The notes under the pieces were generated by a model that was given only the letters and a program-made list of their open reading frames with translations, did not search any database and was not told the DNA's origin. A program made the position numbers and the translations under genes. From Patiria pectinifera (Eukaryota; Echinodermata; Asteroidea; Valvatida; Asterinidae), in assembly GCA_029964075.1 (NCBI GenBank), contig CM057129.1, forward strand, positions 26,093,430 through 26,157,429: a DNA stretch of 64,000 nt, written 5' to 3'. This document shows positions 57,001 to 64,000 of the stretch, one piece after another. The stretch's first letter is position 1; every line of letters starts with the position of its first letter.

Positions 57001-58486
57001 GAGTGATGATCATTAAAGCAAGGATAATGAGGCACAGTACATACATGTGTCACTCAAGGTTTCTGACCTACATACATGTACATGTATACTGTATCCGAGT
57101 CTGAGTCCCCCCCCCCCCTCAATTCTTTGACAGTTTGACCATTCACTTTTGTCGTAATGAATTCCCTGATTCCTCCCCCAATCTGCACCCAAGTACCGGG
57201 TACCCCAGTTTAGAATGCACTCCCGCCTTGCACCAGAGAAGCAAAAGATGTGGCCACATTGAAAGCCCTGATCAATGGCCAGTTGAAGAATTAGGATTCA
57301 AAGCGATGCGTATGGACTGTACGTCGATAGCCACCTGAGGCGGTTTGTGCAGTACCAGACATGACAAGACTAGACAAGACAAGACAAATTAAAAGCCAAA
57401 TGACTGGGACCATTCGGTCTAGTTTCTTACGTTGTTAAATTTGGATTTGAAATCCACTGGTTTAAAATTTGAAAAATTGGGACAACTACATTTTCGGATA
57501 ACCGGATTTTGAAATCTCTGATTTCTCCCGCCACTAAAAATGCCGTACAAAACTGATAGCAATTCAGTATTTACACTGACCACATTTGATCAGTTCTGTG
57601 GGGCACAGACTAATATGAACATAAGTTGAACAGAACACTGTTAATTTAATTATGTATTGTGTAATTTTAATGTTACTTGATACACGTGGAGCTCATAAAT
57701 TAAAAAAAGAAAGGCATTGATTTTTTTTTTTTAAGTTTCTGAGAATTTCTTGGCACATGTAAATATTGACATTGAGACGCACATGTAAATATTGACATTG
57801 AGAATCCATGTGACTCATTCCTTTTTAATGACAATTTATTTGTTATTACCCTGTTGACTTCTTGTTCACAGCCGGAGAACATCATGCTGCTGAATATGAA
57901 CAGTCACGAGGTCAAGTTGATTGACTTTGGCCTGTCCCGGAAGCTCAGCAAAAACAAAGACATAACGGAGATGGTTGGAACGCCTGAATTTATTGGTATG
58001 GGCAGAAACTCACAAGTGGGTCAAGCTCTGTACATTTTGGGTCCACTTTTTTCCCTGTACCTCTACGTCTGACAGTTATGATTATATATTGTGATGCACT
58101 CCTTTTAATGCAGTCATCCACAAAGAGTGATTTTGAATAGCAAACTACCAAACGTGTTTGATATCATTCTTACTGATACTTGAATGGCAGATTAAAAATT
58201 AAAGGGACAGGAAAATGTCACACTTTGGACCCAAATTTATAGAATGACGCATGTACTATTCTTAAAAGAAGGATGAAAGATATAAGAAAATCAATGACAA
58301 ACGTCACCAGCTTCGAAATTGAAATACATGTATGTACTTTAAAAGTATTTACTAGTGTGCATCTAACTTTGTTACTAATAAGAGATTAATAAAATATGCA
58401 TTGTCAATTGTTGTATTTTTGGCTTTTTTTTTGACAGCTCCAGAAGTAGTCAACTACGAGCCTCTTACATTGGCAACAGACATGTG
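38969..58486 (+). CDS. dapk: Death-associated protein kinase (DAPK family), 5' five exons, partial
   Basis: DAPKs are Ca2+/calmodulin-regulated Ser/Thr kinases of autophagy and cell death. Five in-phase exons give 198 full codons plus two bases. Visible are FYEIGKEIGSGQYSEV (Gly loop, 13-27), Lys42 in FAGKF, the DAPK-specific basic loop KKRRYASSRRGS (45-56), Glu64, LILELVTGGELF (92-102), HLDLKPEN (137-144, catalytic Asp139), DFG at 159-161, GTPEF and APEVVNYEPL. Lys42, Glu64 and Asp139 have the same numbers as in vertebrate DAPK1. DFG is two residues earlier because of a shorter beta turn. HRD is HLD, as it is HFD in DAPK. The next exon should begin SIG..., and it was not found before 64000. 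Ankyrin, ROC-COR and death domains therefore cannot be checked. Confidence 0.92.
39184..39402. mobile_element. MITE-like inverted repeat in DAPK intron 1
   Basis: CCATGGGGAAAGAATGTTG and ATCCTGACGCCACTT are mirrored by AAGTGGCGTCTGGAT and ATTATTTCTACCATGG. The arms are about 37 bp with several mismatches. Confidence 0.55.
40027..40394. mobile_element. TTAA-flanked repeat, AGGATTTTGCAGG family, copy 1
   Basis: Flanked on both sides by TTAA (40023-40026, 40395-40398). The ends CCCTAATTCCC and GGAAGGTTGGG are imperfectly inverted. The interior repeats the word CCTCAATCCT(G/C/T)CAAAATCCTC four times. It has no ORF of its own. Copies 2-4 at 46326, 48426 and 51523 are in DAPK intron 2. Confidence 0.65.
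40395..41570. other. DAPK intron 1, no further gene
   Basis: Contains a short inverted pair CTGGTTCCCG / CGGGAACCAG (about 40568 and 40609). No coding or structured RNA is supported. Confidence 0.4.
41571..41643 (+). ncRNA. tRNA-like sequence / SINE head
   Basis: The length is 73 nt. The acceptor stem GGCTGGA/TCCAGTC has one G-U pair, and the D arm GCTC-AGTTGGTA-GAGC is perfect. A T-loop TTCGAAC is present. The anticodon stem (CCGGA/TCCAA) and T stem (GCAGG/CCCGG) each pair at only 3 of 5 positions. Position 33 is C rather than U, with TGC in the anticodon position. A functional tRNA is therefore unlikely; a tRNA pseudogene or SINE head is the better reading. Confidence 0.55.
42576..42887 (+). 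CDS. Unrecognised coding-like ORF in DAPK intron 1
   Basis: A 103-codon frame with balanced composition (TSRRLPRFIRCPNISKLGF, then SSDDVCRWLSQTRTSLKTIK). The second half recalls the register of leucine-rich-repeat proteins, but I cannot assign it. It could be an exon fragment of a retro-copied or nested gene, or chance. Confidence 0.2.
   Translation: MAVSMIKVFKAVAETASTPDIKQTNLISTTSRRLPRFIRCPNISKLGFWTAPFAAEAVYGTDEPSISSDDVCRWLSQTRTSLKTIKLNWPGTLSAEDRHGDGV
42888..43660. other. DAPK intron 1, AT-rich, no feature
   Basis: TGTACA/TACATGTA-rich sequence with no defined repeat or gene. Confidence 0.4.
43661..43882 (+). CDS. dapk: DAPK exon 2
   Basis: Residues 21-94: Gly loop end, Lys42, basic loop, helix C Glu64 and the hinge strand MVLILE. 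Flanked by TTTTTTTCAG and GTAAGT. Confidence 0.95.
44223..44578. mobile_element. MITE with perfect 6-bp duplication, CAGTCCTTCTG family, copy 1
   Basis: Ends CAGTCCTTCTGTTTTGAA and TTCAAACCAGAAGGACTG, flanked by TGCAAA on both sides (44217-44222, 44579-44584). The interior repeats TCACACGCCTAGAAAA-like units. Copy 2 is at 50240-50449. Confidence 0.85.
44585..46325. other. DAPK intron 2, no gene seen
   Basis: A 126-codon frame at 45105-45485 has no recognisable domain. No structured repeat was defined. Confidence 0.35.
46326..46731. mobile_element. AGGATTTTGCAGG repeat family, copy 2 (inverted)
   Basis: Same order of words as copy 1 on the opposite strand, including GAGGATTTTGCAGGATTGAG several times, GTGTCAAGGTCTTGGGCCGG and GGGAGTTGGGG at the end. 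Flanked by TTTA (degraded) and TTAA. Confidence 0.65.
46732..47859. other. DAPK intron 2, no gene assigned
   Basis: The stretch 47480-47690 looks compositionally coding (GC-richer, long frames), but I cannot assign it to a family. Confidence 0.3.
47860..48060 (+). mobile_element. Penelope-like element terminus with hammerhead-like core
   Basis: The order is CTCCTGACGACGGGCAGAGC, CATACTGTTCGAAACGTTG, AGTC, then a GGTTCTTTTCAGAACC hairpin. It contains a CTGANGA-type core (CTGACGA), a stem II that pairs GGGCAG with CTGTTC, a GAAA, and a possible two-pair stem III ending in GTC. A matching stem I is not evident, so activity is doubtful. It is homologous to 8056-8160. Confidence 0.5.
48426..48775. 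mobile_element. AGGATTTTGCAGG repeat family, copy 3
   Basis: Begins CCCTAACCCTCTTTAATCC and ends CTCTACGGTTTGGG. Shares ATTGTGTCAAGGTCTT, TGGTCATCCCTCCA and GGATTGAGGCA with copies 1 and 2. The TTAA flanks are lost. Confidence 0.6.
49584..49945. mobile_element. hAT MITE with perfect 8-bp target duplication
   Basis: Inverted ends CAGGCGCGGTTCTA and TAGAACCGCGCCTG, flanked by identical GAGCATAG (49576-49583 and 49946-49953). The interior is 334 bp with C- and G-runs and no ORF. The 8-bp duplication and CAGG...CCTG ends are the hAT signature. It is a clean, fairly young insertion. Confidence 0.9.
50240..50449. mobile_element. CAGTCCTTCTG MITE family, copy 2
   Basis: Ends CAGTCCTTCTGATTTGAAA and TCAAATCAGAAGGACTG, flanked by CTTTCT on both sides (50234-50239, 50450-50455). 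Carries TTCTCGGGAAGCTTTTAGGC, shared in inverse with copy 1. Confidence 0.85.
50456..51522. other. DAPK intron 2, no gene seen
   Basis: AT-rich, with T-runs near 50910 and 50940 and ACATGTAC-rich stretches near 51020. Confidence 0.4.
51523..51592. mobile_element. AGGATTTTGCAGG repeat family, terminal fragment
   Basis: Begins TTAACCCTTAACTTCCCAG and contains GGAGGATTTTGCAGGATTT; only one end of the element remains. Confidence 0.5.
52190..52900 (+). pseudogene. LINE reverse transcriptase C-terminal fragment, frameshifted
   Basis: Three frames together show the 3' end of a non-LTR retrotransposon. The order is CRIAKASSAFGRLQSKVW; after a shift near 52322, LKIYQAVVITTLLYACESL and RQLNHFHTICLRKLMRIRWQ; then in a third frame AGHVRRMDDKRLPKLFLYGE; then SWENLAADRPSWW and an Arg/Lys-rich tail. 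Last comes a finger-like CGREFH...IGLISHLRTH split by a stop. The RT palm and endonuclease are absent. It is clearly inactive. A related shorter piece is at 17180. Confidence 0.85.
52901..55066. other. DAPK intron 2 (3' part), no gene seen
   Basis: AT-rich, with a T/G-run at 54237-54259. Nothing recognisable is encoded before exon 3. Confidence 0.4.
55067..55205 (+). CDS. dapk: DAPK exon 3
   Basis: Residues 95-141: VTGGELFHYLAEKD, VAAKFTKQILEGLKHMH and the catalytic HLDLK. The acceptor is CTGTGCAG and the donor GTATGA. It follows an 11.2-kb intron. Confidence 0.95.
55307..55831. mobile_element. TTAA element with perfect 34-bp palindrome core, copy A
   Basis: Flanked by TTAA on both sides (55303-55306, 55832-55835). 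The ends AGGGAATTTACA and TGTACATTCCCT are inverted. Near the middle, 55462-55495 is a spacer-free perfect palindrome: TTTCCAACGGTGGTCGG and its inverse. The TTAA target suggests the Kolobok or piggyBac superfamily, non-autonomous. It lies in DAPK intron 3. Confidence 0.75.
55836..56713. other. DAPK intron 3, no gene seen
   Basis: The 133-codon - strand frame at 55832-56233 shows no recognisable domain. Confidence 0.35.
56714..56775. repeat. Tandem duplication, about 31 bp
   Basis: ATTACATGGAAATACTAAAT plus TGAAATTAT appears twice in direct succession. Confidence 0.85.
57752..57802. repeat. Tandem duplication, about 27 bp
   Basis: GCACATGTAAATATTGACAT followed by TGAGA appears twice, 70-120 bp before DAPK exon 4. 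Confidence 0.85.
57872..57995 (+). CDS. dapk: DAPK exon 4
   Basis: Residues 142-182 plus one base: PENIMLLNMN, KLIDFGLSRKL and MVGTPEFI. The acceptor is GTTCACAG and the donor GTATGG. Confidence 0.95.
58438..58486 (+). CDS. dapk: DAPK exon 5 (last in window)
   Basis: Residues 183-198 plus two bases of Trp199: APEVVNYEPLTLATDM(W). The acceptor is TTTTGACAG and the donor GTAAGT. Confidence 0.93.
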
Positions 58487-58533
58487 GTAAGTTATCATTT
58501 AGAATGACACTGACCTGCATCAGCAAAAGTTAA

Positions 58534-58995
58534 AGGTACAATCCATAATTTGCAGCTACCCAAAATGTAACTGACATAATTATTGTTGAAAGCAAAATTG
58601 GTTTAAATATAGTAATGCGACTAAACTCCCTGTGAAATTCTTCTTTCTGGCAAACTGTCATTTTGAAGAAATCAATGAAAGAAGGTCTTCCCAACGATGC
58701 GTCTAAAGACGCATCGTTGGAAATTTCCGTTAGTAGTGGTTGCTATAATTCGTCAGTTCAGTGCACAACATCGGGTAGCTGCAGTCGGCTCAGTGAGAAC
58801 GTGCCCAATTCTAAACATGACTCAGCAACTTTTGATTTGAAATTGAGATCCTAGAATATTGTTTTCTCAGAATATACATCATTCACTGAGCTGAAACTCC
58901 ATCGGGTTAGTTGTTAGGCACCCTTGTTTAGATTTTCTGCACTTTTGTGCTTCAAACGAACACAATGCACAAATTACAAATGATGGACTATATCT
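58534..58995. mobile_element. TTAA element with palindrome core, copy B
   Basis: Flanked by TTAA (58530-58533, 58996-58999). The ends AGGTACAATCCATAATTTG and CAAATGATGGACTATATCT are inverted with about five mismatches. The core 58691-58720 is CCAACGATGCGTCT, AA, then the exact inverse. It shares with copy A the TTAA flanks and the CCAACG(G/A)TG...CA(C/T)CGTTGGAAA frame, but not the inner arm sequence. It begins 44 bp after DAPK exon 5. Confidence 0.7.
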
Positions 58996-58999
58996 TTAA

Positions 59000-61659
59000 G
59001 CAGAAAACATTCAAATTAATTATTTTTTCTGACACATACTGTACACGTATTAAGCTGGCAGGAGTGGTTCAGTGCGTGGGGAATTTTCAGAACAAATACC
59101 AAACCACCATGACTACCGATACATGGAAAACCAAAACAGAATTCATGTTTATGCGCATTTTGGTGCGCGACAGATGACGCTTGCGAAAGTTACAGTTTAC
59201 ACAGCGAAGCTATAAAGCCCTTTATAGCTTTTACGGGTACCCTGGTACCCGTGTTTTACTTCAATAGAGCGTGCACCCGGTTCCCCGTATCCGGTTCCCG
59301 TACTATCCGTAAAATGCACACCACTAGTACACGTAGGTTGATACTTTAGCCGTACCACCAATAGTAATATTTTTGGACAAAATGCCTTGATCATGTTGAA
59401 CCATATCAAATCAGTCAACAACCTTCTACAACCTTCTACATGCAGCGACAAATCAACCATTAAATTACCAGTGACTTTTTACTGATAGACTCGGGAAGTA
59501 TTATTTAACGCTTGCATAATTTTCCCAGTTAATTAATTTCTGTTATATAAAGCTTCATAAAATTACAGAACGGTTGATTGGGTTTTTATTCATGACACCG
59601 GAAGACTGGCAACCTATTTGGACTGGCTTAGAATAATGAAAAGGACAATTAGGAGAAGATTGAGGAAGTTGGCGTCTGATCCTCCCTTGAATAACTTCCT
59701 GTATATGGAGTCAGGAAGCATGCCCTGTCCATCAGTGCAAAACCTGCAGCAATTTTATAATTCCTTTAGTCAAAAGTGTTTGAATCACCCTTTTTTCCGA
59801 CCGAGGTGATCATGGGATGTTTGGGTGGGGAAGGGAAGGGTGAGTCAGGTTTGTGGACTCGGAGGCAACCCTGGAGAAGGATTTTTATCATTCTATGAAA
59901 GAATGAAAAGAACATACATTCACGAGTATTCCATTTTTAACTTAAAGAATAAGAATTTGCATACATGTACGAACTTGGTCATCGTACTTCTTTGTCTGGT
60001 TCCCTGACTTCAAAATGGGGTCTGGTAACTAGTGGTGAATTGTATGTTAAATATATGCATGACATGCGTAGGTCTGAAACCCGCCTCCCTTCGTCAATTC
60101 TAAATCACAATGGTAATGTTTGCGCGCAACCAGCCTGTTGCAAAATGGCCTGGCCATGAATTGGCAATTTTGGAGGTAATGAGCTTTGATTTTTGCCAAA
60201 TTTAAAAGTAACTCTGGCAAATATCAATAAAGAGAGAAATGTTGATGTTCAATATTTACAACCTATGCAGTTGAAATGCTTGAAGATTGCTTTCATGGAG
60301 ACACTGGTGGTTTTGTGAACTTTTTGTGGTAAGACAAGCGTGAATTTCTTGATAATCGTGAGTTCAATCACCCGCGTGCATGCACAAAGGTTAACAGCAA
60401 TTCAAAAATAAACAATTGCGATGCGCGCCCGCAGAGGCCATCCAATCAAAGGCTTTAAATGGGAGCTAGTTACCAGTCTCCATATCTTAAGGGGGGGGGA
60501 ACAGTCTACTTACATTGTACTTCTGAGAAAAGTACAGTTGCAAGGTACATAGTCCATATTGTTTGTTTGTATGTTTTAAAACTCCTTAGTCACTGTAGCA
60601 CCCGAAACGGCCCTGCCTGTTATTCACTGTAGTGAATAATACAATGAAGTCCAGATACTAATAGGTTAATTCATTTACAGATGCAGATCTAATGACAAAA
60701 CTTTTTTAACTTTTTCAGTTGCTCTAACATTTGCAAGTACACATAAAAAGACGAAAGAACTGTACACTTTAAAATGTTCATGCAATGCCAGCATTCAGTA
60801 CTTCACATGAATGCGAATACAAAGCAAATTTGATGTCAAGAAAAGTTCTTGGAGTTGAATTGTGTTTAACTTTTGTGAATTCACGTCACATATGCACATT
60901 GTGGTCGCTTTCGCACTACATGTACTATATAAGCCTAAGCGTTCACTCACATAAAATAGCAGTTCTTTCATGAATATATGCTTTAAGTGTTACAATTTTT
61001 TTTTTCTTCAAAATTAAAGTATAGAAATTGCAGACTAGAGATACATGAACATGTAGTGAAAAAGTAGCCAACCAAACCACCATATCCTTATTTTTAAGCT
61101 TGCAACCCCTGGGGATACTAGACACTGAGTCAGAGCCCCGTAACAGCTCTGACTGGTTATTTAAGGAAGTCTGTGTATGAATGAAGAGACGGGGTGTCCG
61201 GGTCAAGACCATGAAATGAGGGAGATCACGCATGGCTCATTCATGACTTTGTACTAAACTTCTGACGGTGAATGTACCGGTACCCCTGTCTGGGCTGCAT
61301 ATGCTACATGTCTATGGGAGCAACTAAAGTCAGTTTCATTTTGCCGTTTGTCGTCAAGTTGTTTTTTGTGTGTGCATGGGGTGAAGATTGGGTGGAAAAG
61401 GTTCTAAAAATAATTCTTTGTGGTTTATCCTTCTTATGACTCTAATTTGAGCTTCCTTCCTTGCCTATCTCCCTCTCCATGTGGCACTTGGCCTTGATTG
61501 ATCAAAGAATCTTTACATTAAGCTTTCAATGTTTTTATTATTTTTGTTTAATCTCCAAAGAGAGCATACATGTACATGTACATGTGTACTTGTATAGTTA
61601 GTACTTTGAATGTGCCGGTATGTGTGTACTTTGACAAAAATATGAGCAAAACTGTATTA
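59000..61659. other. DAPK intron 5, no gene seen
   Basis: No kinase-like exon is visible. A small inverted word GGTACC(A)GGGTACC lies near 59235-59250. The frames are short and unsupported. Confidence 0.4.
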
Positions 61660-62096
61660 ATTCGGATGTAACATTGACACTGTGTCAATGTTAAATCCAA
61701 ATATTATTTTTTTGCCATTTTTTACACGTATGTAAAATATTACCCAAACTGACATTACATATTTATAACTGGATGCACCAAGTGAAGCTTAAGTAGTCAG
61801 GGTTTAAATATAGCAGAAACAGTATGTGGATGTAACGGTGTCAAAATCACTCAATGGAAGTATGACATTTGGGGTTGACACGGTGTCAATATTTATTCCA
61901 CAACCAACATGACCAAGCTCTCATTTCTGCTTCATTTGATACCTGACTACCTTAACAAAAGCTTTTCTTATTGTGCTGCACGTATAGTGAGAGGTACGTA
62001 AAATGAATTTGGGTAATGTTTCACAGAAATTTTTAAAAAGGTACAAATGCCATATTTGGACATTACATTCACACGGTGTCAATGTTACATCCGAAA
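61660..62096. mobile_element. MITE-like element with TTGACAC-GTGTCAA palindromes
   Basis: The ends ATTCGGATGTAACATTGAC and the inverse TCAATGTTACATCCGAAA match closely. The small palindrome TTGACAC-N-GTGTCAA occurs near 61674 and 61876, and a variant near 62070. The superfamily is unclear and no ORF survives. Confidence 0.6.
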
Positions 62097-64000
62097 TGAA
62101 ATTTTTGCTCATTTTTTTGGGCAAAATACATTGAAATGATTTAAAACTTTCTGCAGTAGTGAAACACCCAACAACAAATATTATGTAGAGCAACTGCCCT
62201 GACTGCTAGCAAGGCATTCATGCTTTTCTTAAGATGGTCATATGTCACACTGTTCCCAAACCCGGTGGAACGACCCATGTATAAACAATCCGGAATCACA
62301 TTATGAACAATTCTGTATTCTCAAGCTTCCCAGAACTCCAAATGTTCATGTTTTCTTATTCAATTTTTGCTAGTTTCCAAAGGAATTCCCAATTTGATGC
62401 CTGCTCCTTGTGTTCATCCCTATCCTCATCCACCCAATTATGATCTCTTCCAGTTCAGTGGCCATGTGTATCCCTAGAAACGTCTCGCCCAATTTGAAGG
62501 TGTTACCGAATCCCCACGATACTCTCCTCGGATGCATAATACACAAACAGATGTCCAATTCTTTGGAGTACCCACCCAATCAAATACACCTTCCACTCGG
62601 CTGCGTTCCCCAGTCCTCCGTCCCCTTCCATGCCCCTCGCCCATCTGGGATTAGTACGCCTCATTTGCTATCAGAAATAACGATACACCACCAGTCAATG
62701 ATGCATGAATTTGTTACTAGCGTCTCAAATATTTGCTTTCTAGTCACGGAGCTACAAGCTCTCTACTTAAAAGACTCAATTTCCTTGTCAATGCATCATG
62801 ATAATGATTGTGTATCCGGTAATTATGAGGATGGCAATTTGCGCTTGTGCAAGAATTTAAGAGAGCTACATGTAGATGTAGGGTGTGTGGCCTGTGATGA
62901 GTCCGTGTGAGTAGGCTCTGTAATGGTGCATCGTTTCAGCAGGAGTGAGATTTGTCAGGATTTTCCCTGATTTCAGGAATTTTTTTGTCAGAAGTTTTCC
63001 TGCTTTCAGGATTTTGAAAGAATCCCTTTTAAAAACTTCCTAAGGTTTTACCGCAAAGGTATTTTTAGGCTACATATAAAGGTAAAAGAAATTGGTATTT
63101 TAGGGGTGCCTTTAGGCAATTATACATACTTACTCATACATGTAAATAACACGTGTAGACCCTCAAAACCTCTGTCGATGAATTGTGGATTTTTTTCTCT
63201 CGCAATCTCACTCCTGTTTCAGTCACGAAGATGCACAATCGCAACAAATGCTGACCTCATGAGTGAATCCGTTTCTTACTTGCACCATGTGTGCTGTTCC
63301 CAAAATTTGGTAAAGGATTGCAAAACGCAATTCTAAAATTGTTCAGTATGTACATCAACTCATAAAGTATGTTTAATTTACCCAACATTAAAATGCACTT
63401 GCAACGCCAGAGGATAACTTTGTGTGTAGCCCATGGTGTAATCAGCAATATCACTATTTCTCAACAGAAGTTGAAAACTCCACCCAAACTAAAAATCTTT
63501 TTTAGTCTGAGCAGTTTTATGTTAAAATGTTACCCGCTTTGTTACATGAGTGAAAATGAAGAATGTTATAGTTGTTTGATGGGAGGCACCCCAGGCAACA
63601 TGCGGCACAGAGGAGAACCAACGTGTCCCCAGGGGCCGACAATGAGGCCTTCACCCTGTCTCCGGTGGGATTCCTACCAGGCACGTTGGGGGAAGGAAGG
63701 CCGAGTATAATGCCCCACCGCAAGTCTGACTCATTCATACTTGAAACCATCTCAGCTCCCTGGATGGTTTAGAACTTGTAAATGTTGCCATTTGGTTTCA
63801 AGGGTTTAATGGTTCACATGAACTTTCTTACAAGAAGTCTGTCAACCCAAGTTTATCCTGATCCCGTGGCTACCTGTAGGCCTATACTGTGTAATCTTTC
63901 TTAGTCATTAGGTGCTGTACTATTATGTACTATGCTGTACACAGTTTCACTATTTAAGTCACTCAATATTTGTTTTATATAACTGACATATAGATCCTTG
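62097..64000. other. DAPK intron 5 to window end, two unassigned ORFs
   Basis: A 166-codon frame at 62410-62910 and a frame at 63572-63772 (RRTNVSPGADNEAFTLSPVG, GTLGEGRPSIMPHRKSDSF) are open and not obviously low-complexity. I can assign neither to DAPK or to another family. The second lies after a CAG and could be an exon, but it lacks a good polypyrimidine tract and donor. Confidence 0.25.

Overview
This is animal nuclear DNA: intron-rich, repeat-dense and containing two split protein-coding genes, both on the + strand. The repeat spectrum (many Tc1/mariner-, hAT- and TTAA-type miniature elements, tRNA-derived SINEs, Penelope-like termini), the frequent TAGGCCTA and TACATGTA words and the two gene families fit a marine invertebrate deuterostome, plausibly an echinoderm. 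The clade is an inference; nothing here proves it.

Region by region: 1-19.9 kb has no intact gene that I can support. It is a transposon graveyard: a CAGGGTGAG-ended Tc1/mariner-like MITE, hAT-like C-rich elements, a broken two-exon THAP zinc-finger sequence, a long hairpin, a 107-bp tandem repeat, a striking modular satellite (X-Y-X-Y-Y-X, 9.19-11.82 kb), a probable Ty3/gypsy-type 5' LTR with a candidate primer-binding site, a THAP/P-element-like coiled-coil fragment and the 3' end of a LINE. 20.4-34.7 kb is a complete 17-exon gene for a secreted semaphorin (732 codons, all splice phases consistent). Its domain order is signal peptide, sema, PSI, an atypical C-terminal module and a class-2-like helical tail. 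Its introns hold a SINE, at least two Tc1/mariner-like elements and a decayed tandem duplicate of exon 11. 34.7-39.0 kb is intergenic with two MITE-like inverted repeats and the presumed start region of the next gene. 39.0-58.5 kb carries the first five exons of a DAPK-family protein kinase. Its catalytic residues fall at the same positions as in vertebrate DAPK1 (K42, E64, D139) and the DAPK-specific basic loop is present. The kinase domain is cut after residue 199, and no further exon was found before the window ends. Its large introns contain a tRNA-like sequence, four copies of an unusual repeat built on an AGGATTTTGCAGG motif, two MITEs with perfect 6-bp target duplications, a hAT MITE with a perfect 8-bp duplication, a LINE fragment, and two TTAA-flanked elements whose centres are perfect but mutually different palindromes.

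The two genes are not known to work in one pathway: semaphorins are extracellular guidance ligands for plexins, and DAPK is an intracellular Ca2+/calmodulin-regulated Ser/Thr kinase. Nothing here looks like a CRISPR, operon or defence system. The most interesting signals are structural: palindrome-core elements, the modular satellite with an apparent empty site, the semaphorin exon duplication, and a MITE whose end supplies an in-frame upstream ATG for the semaphorin.
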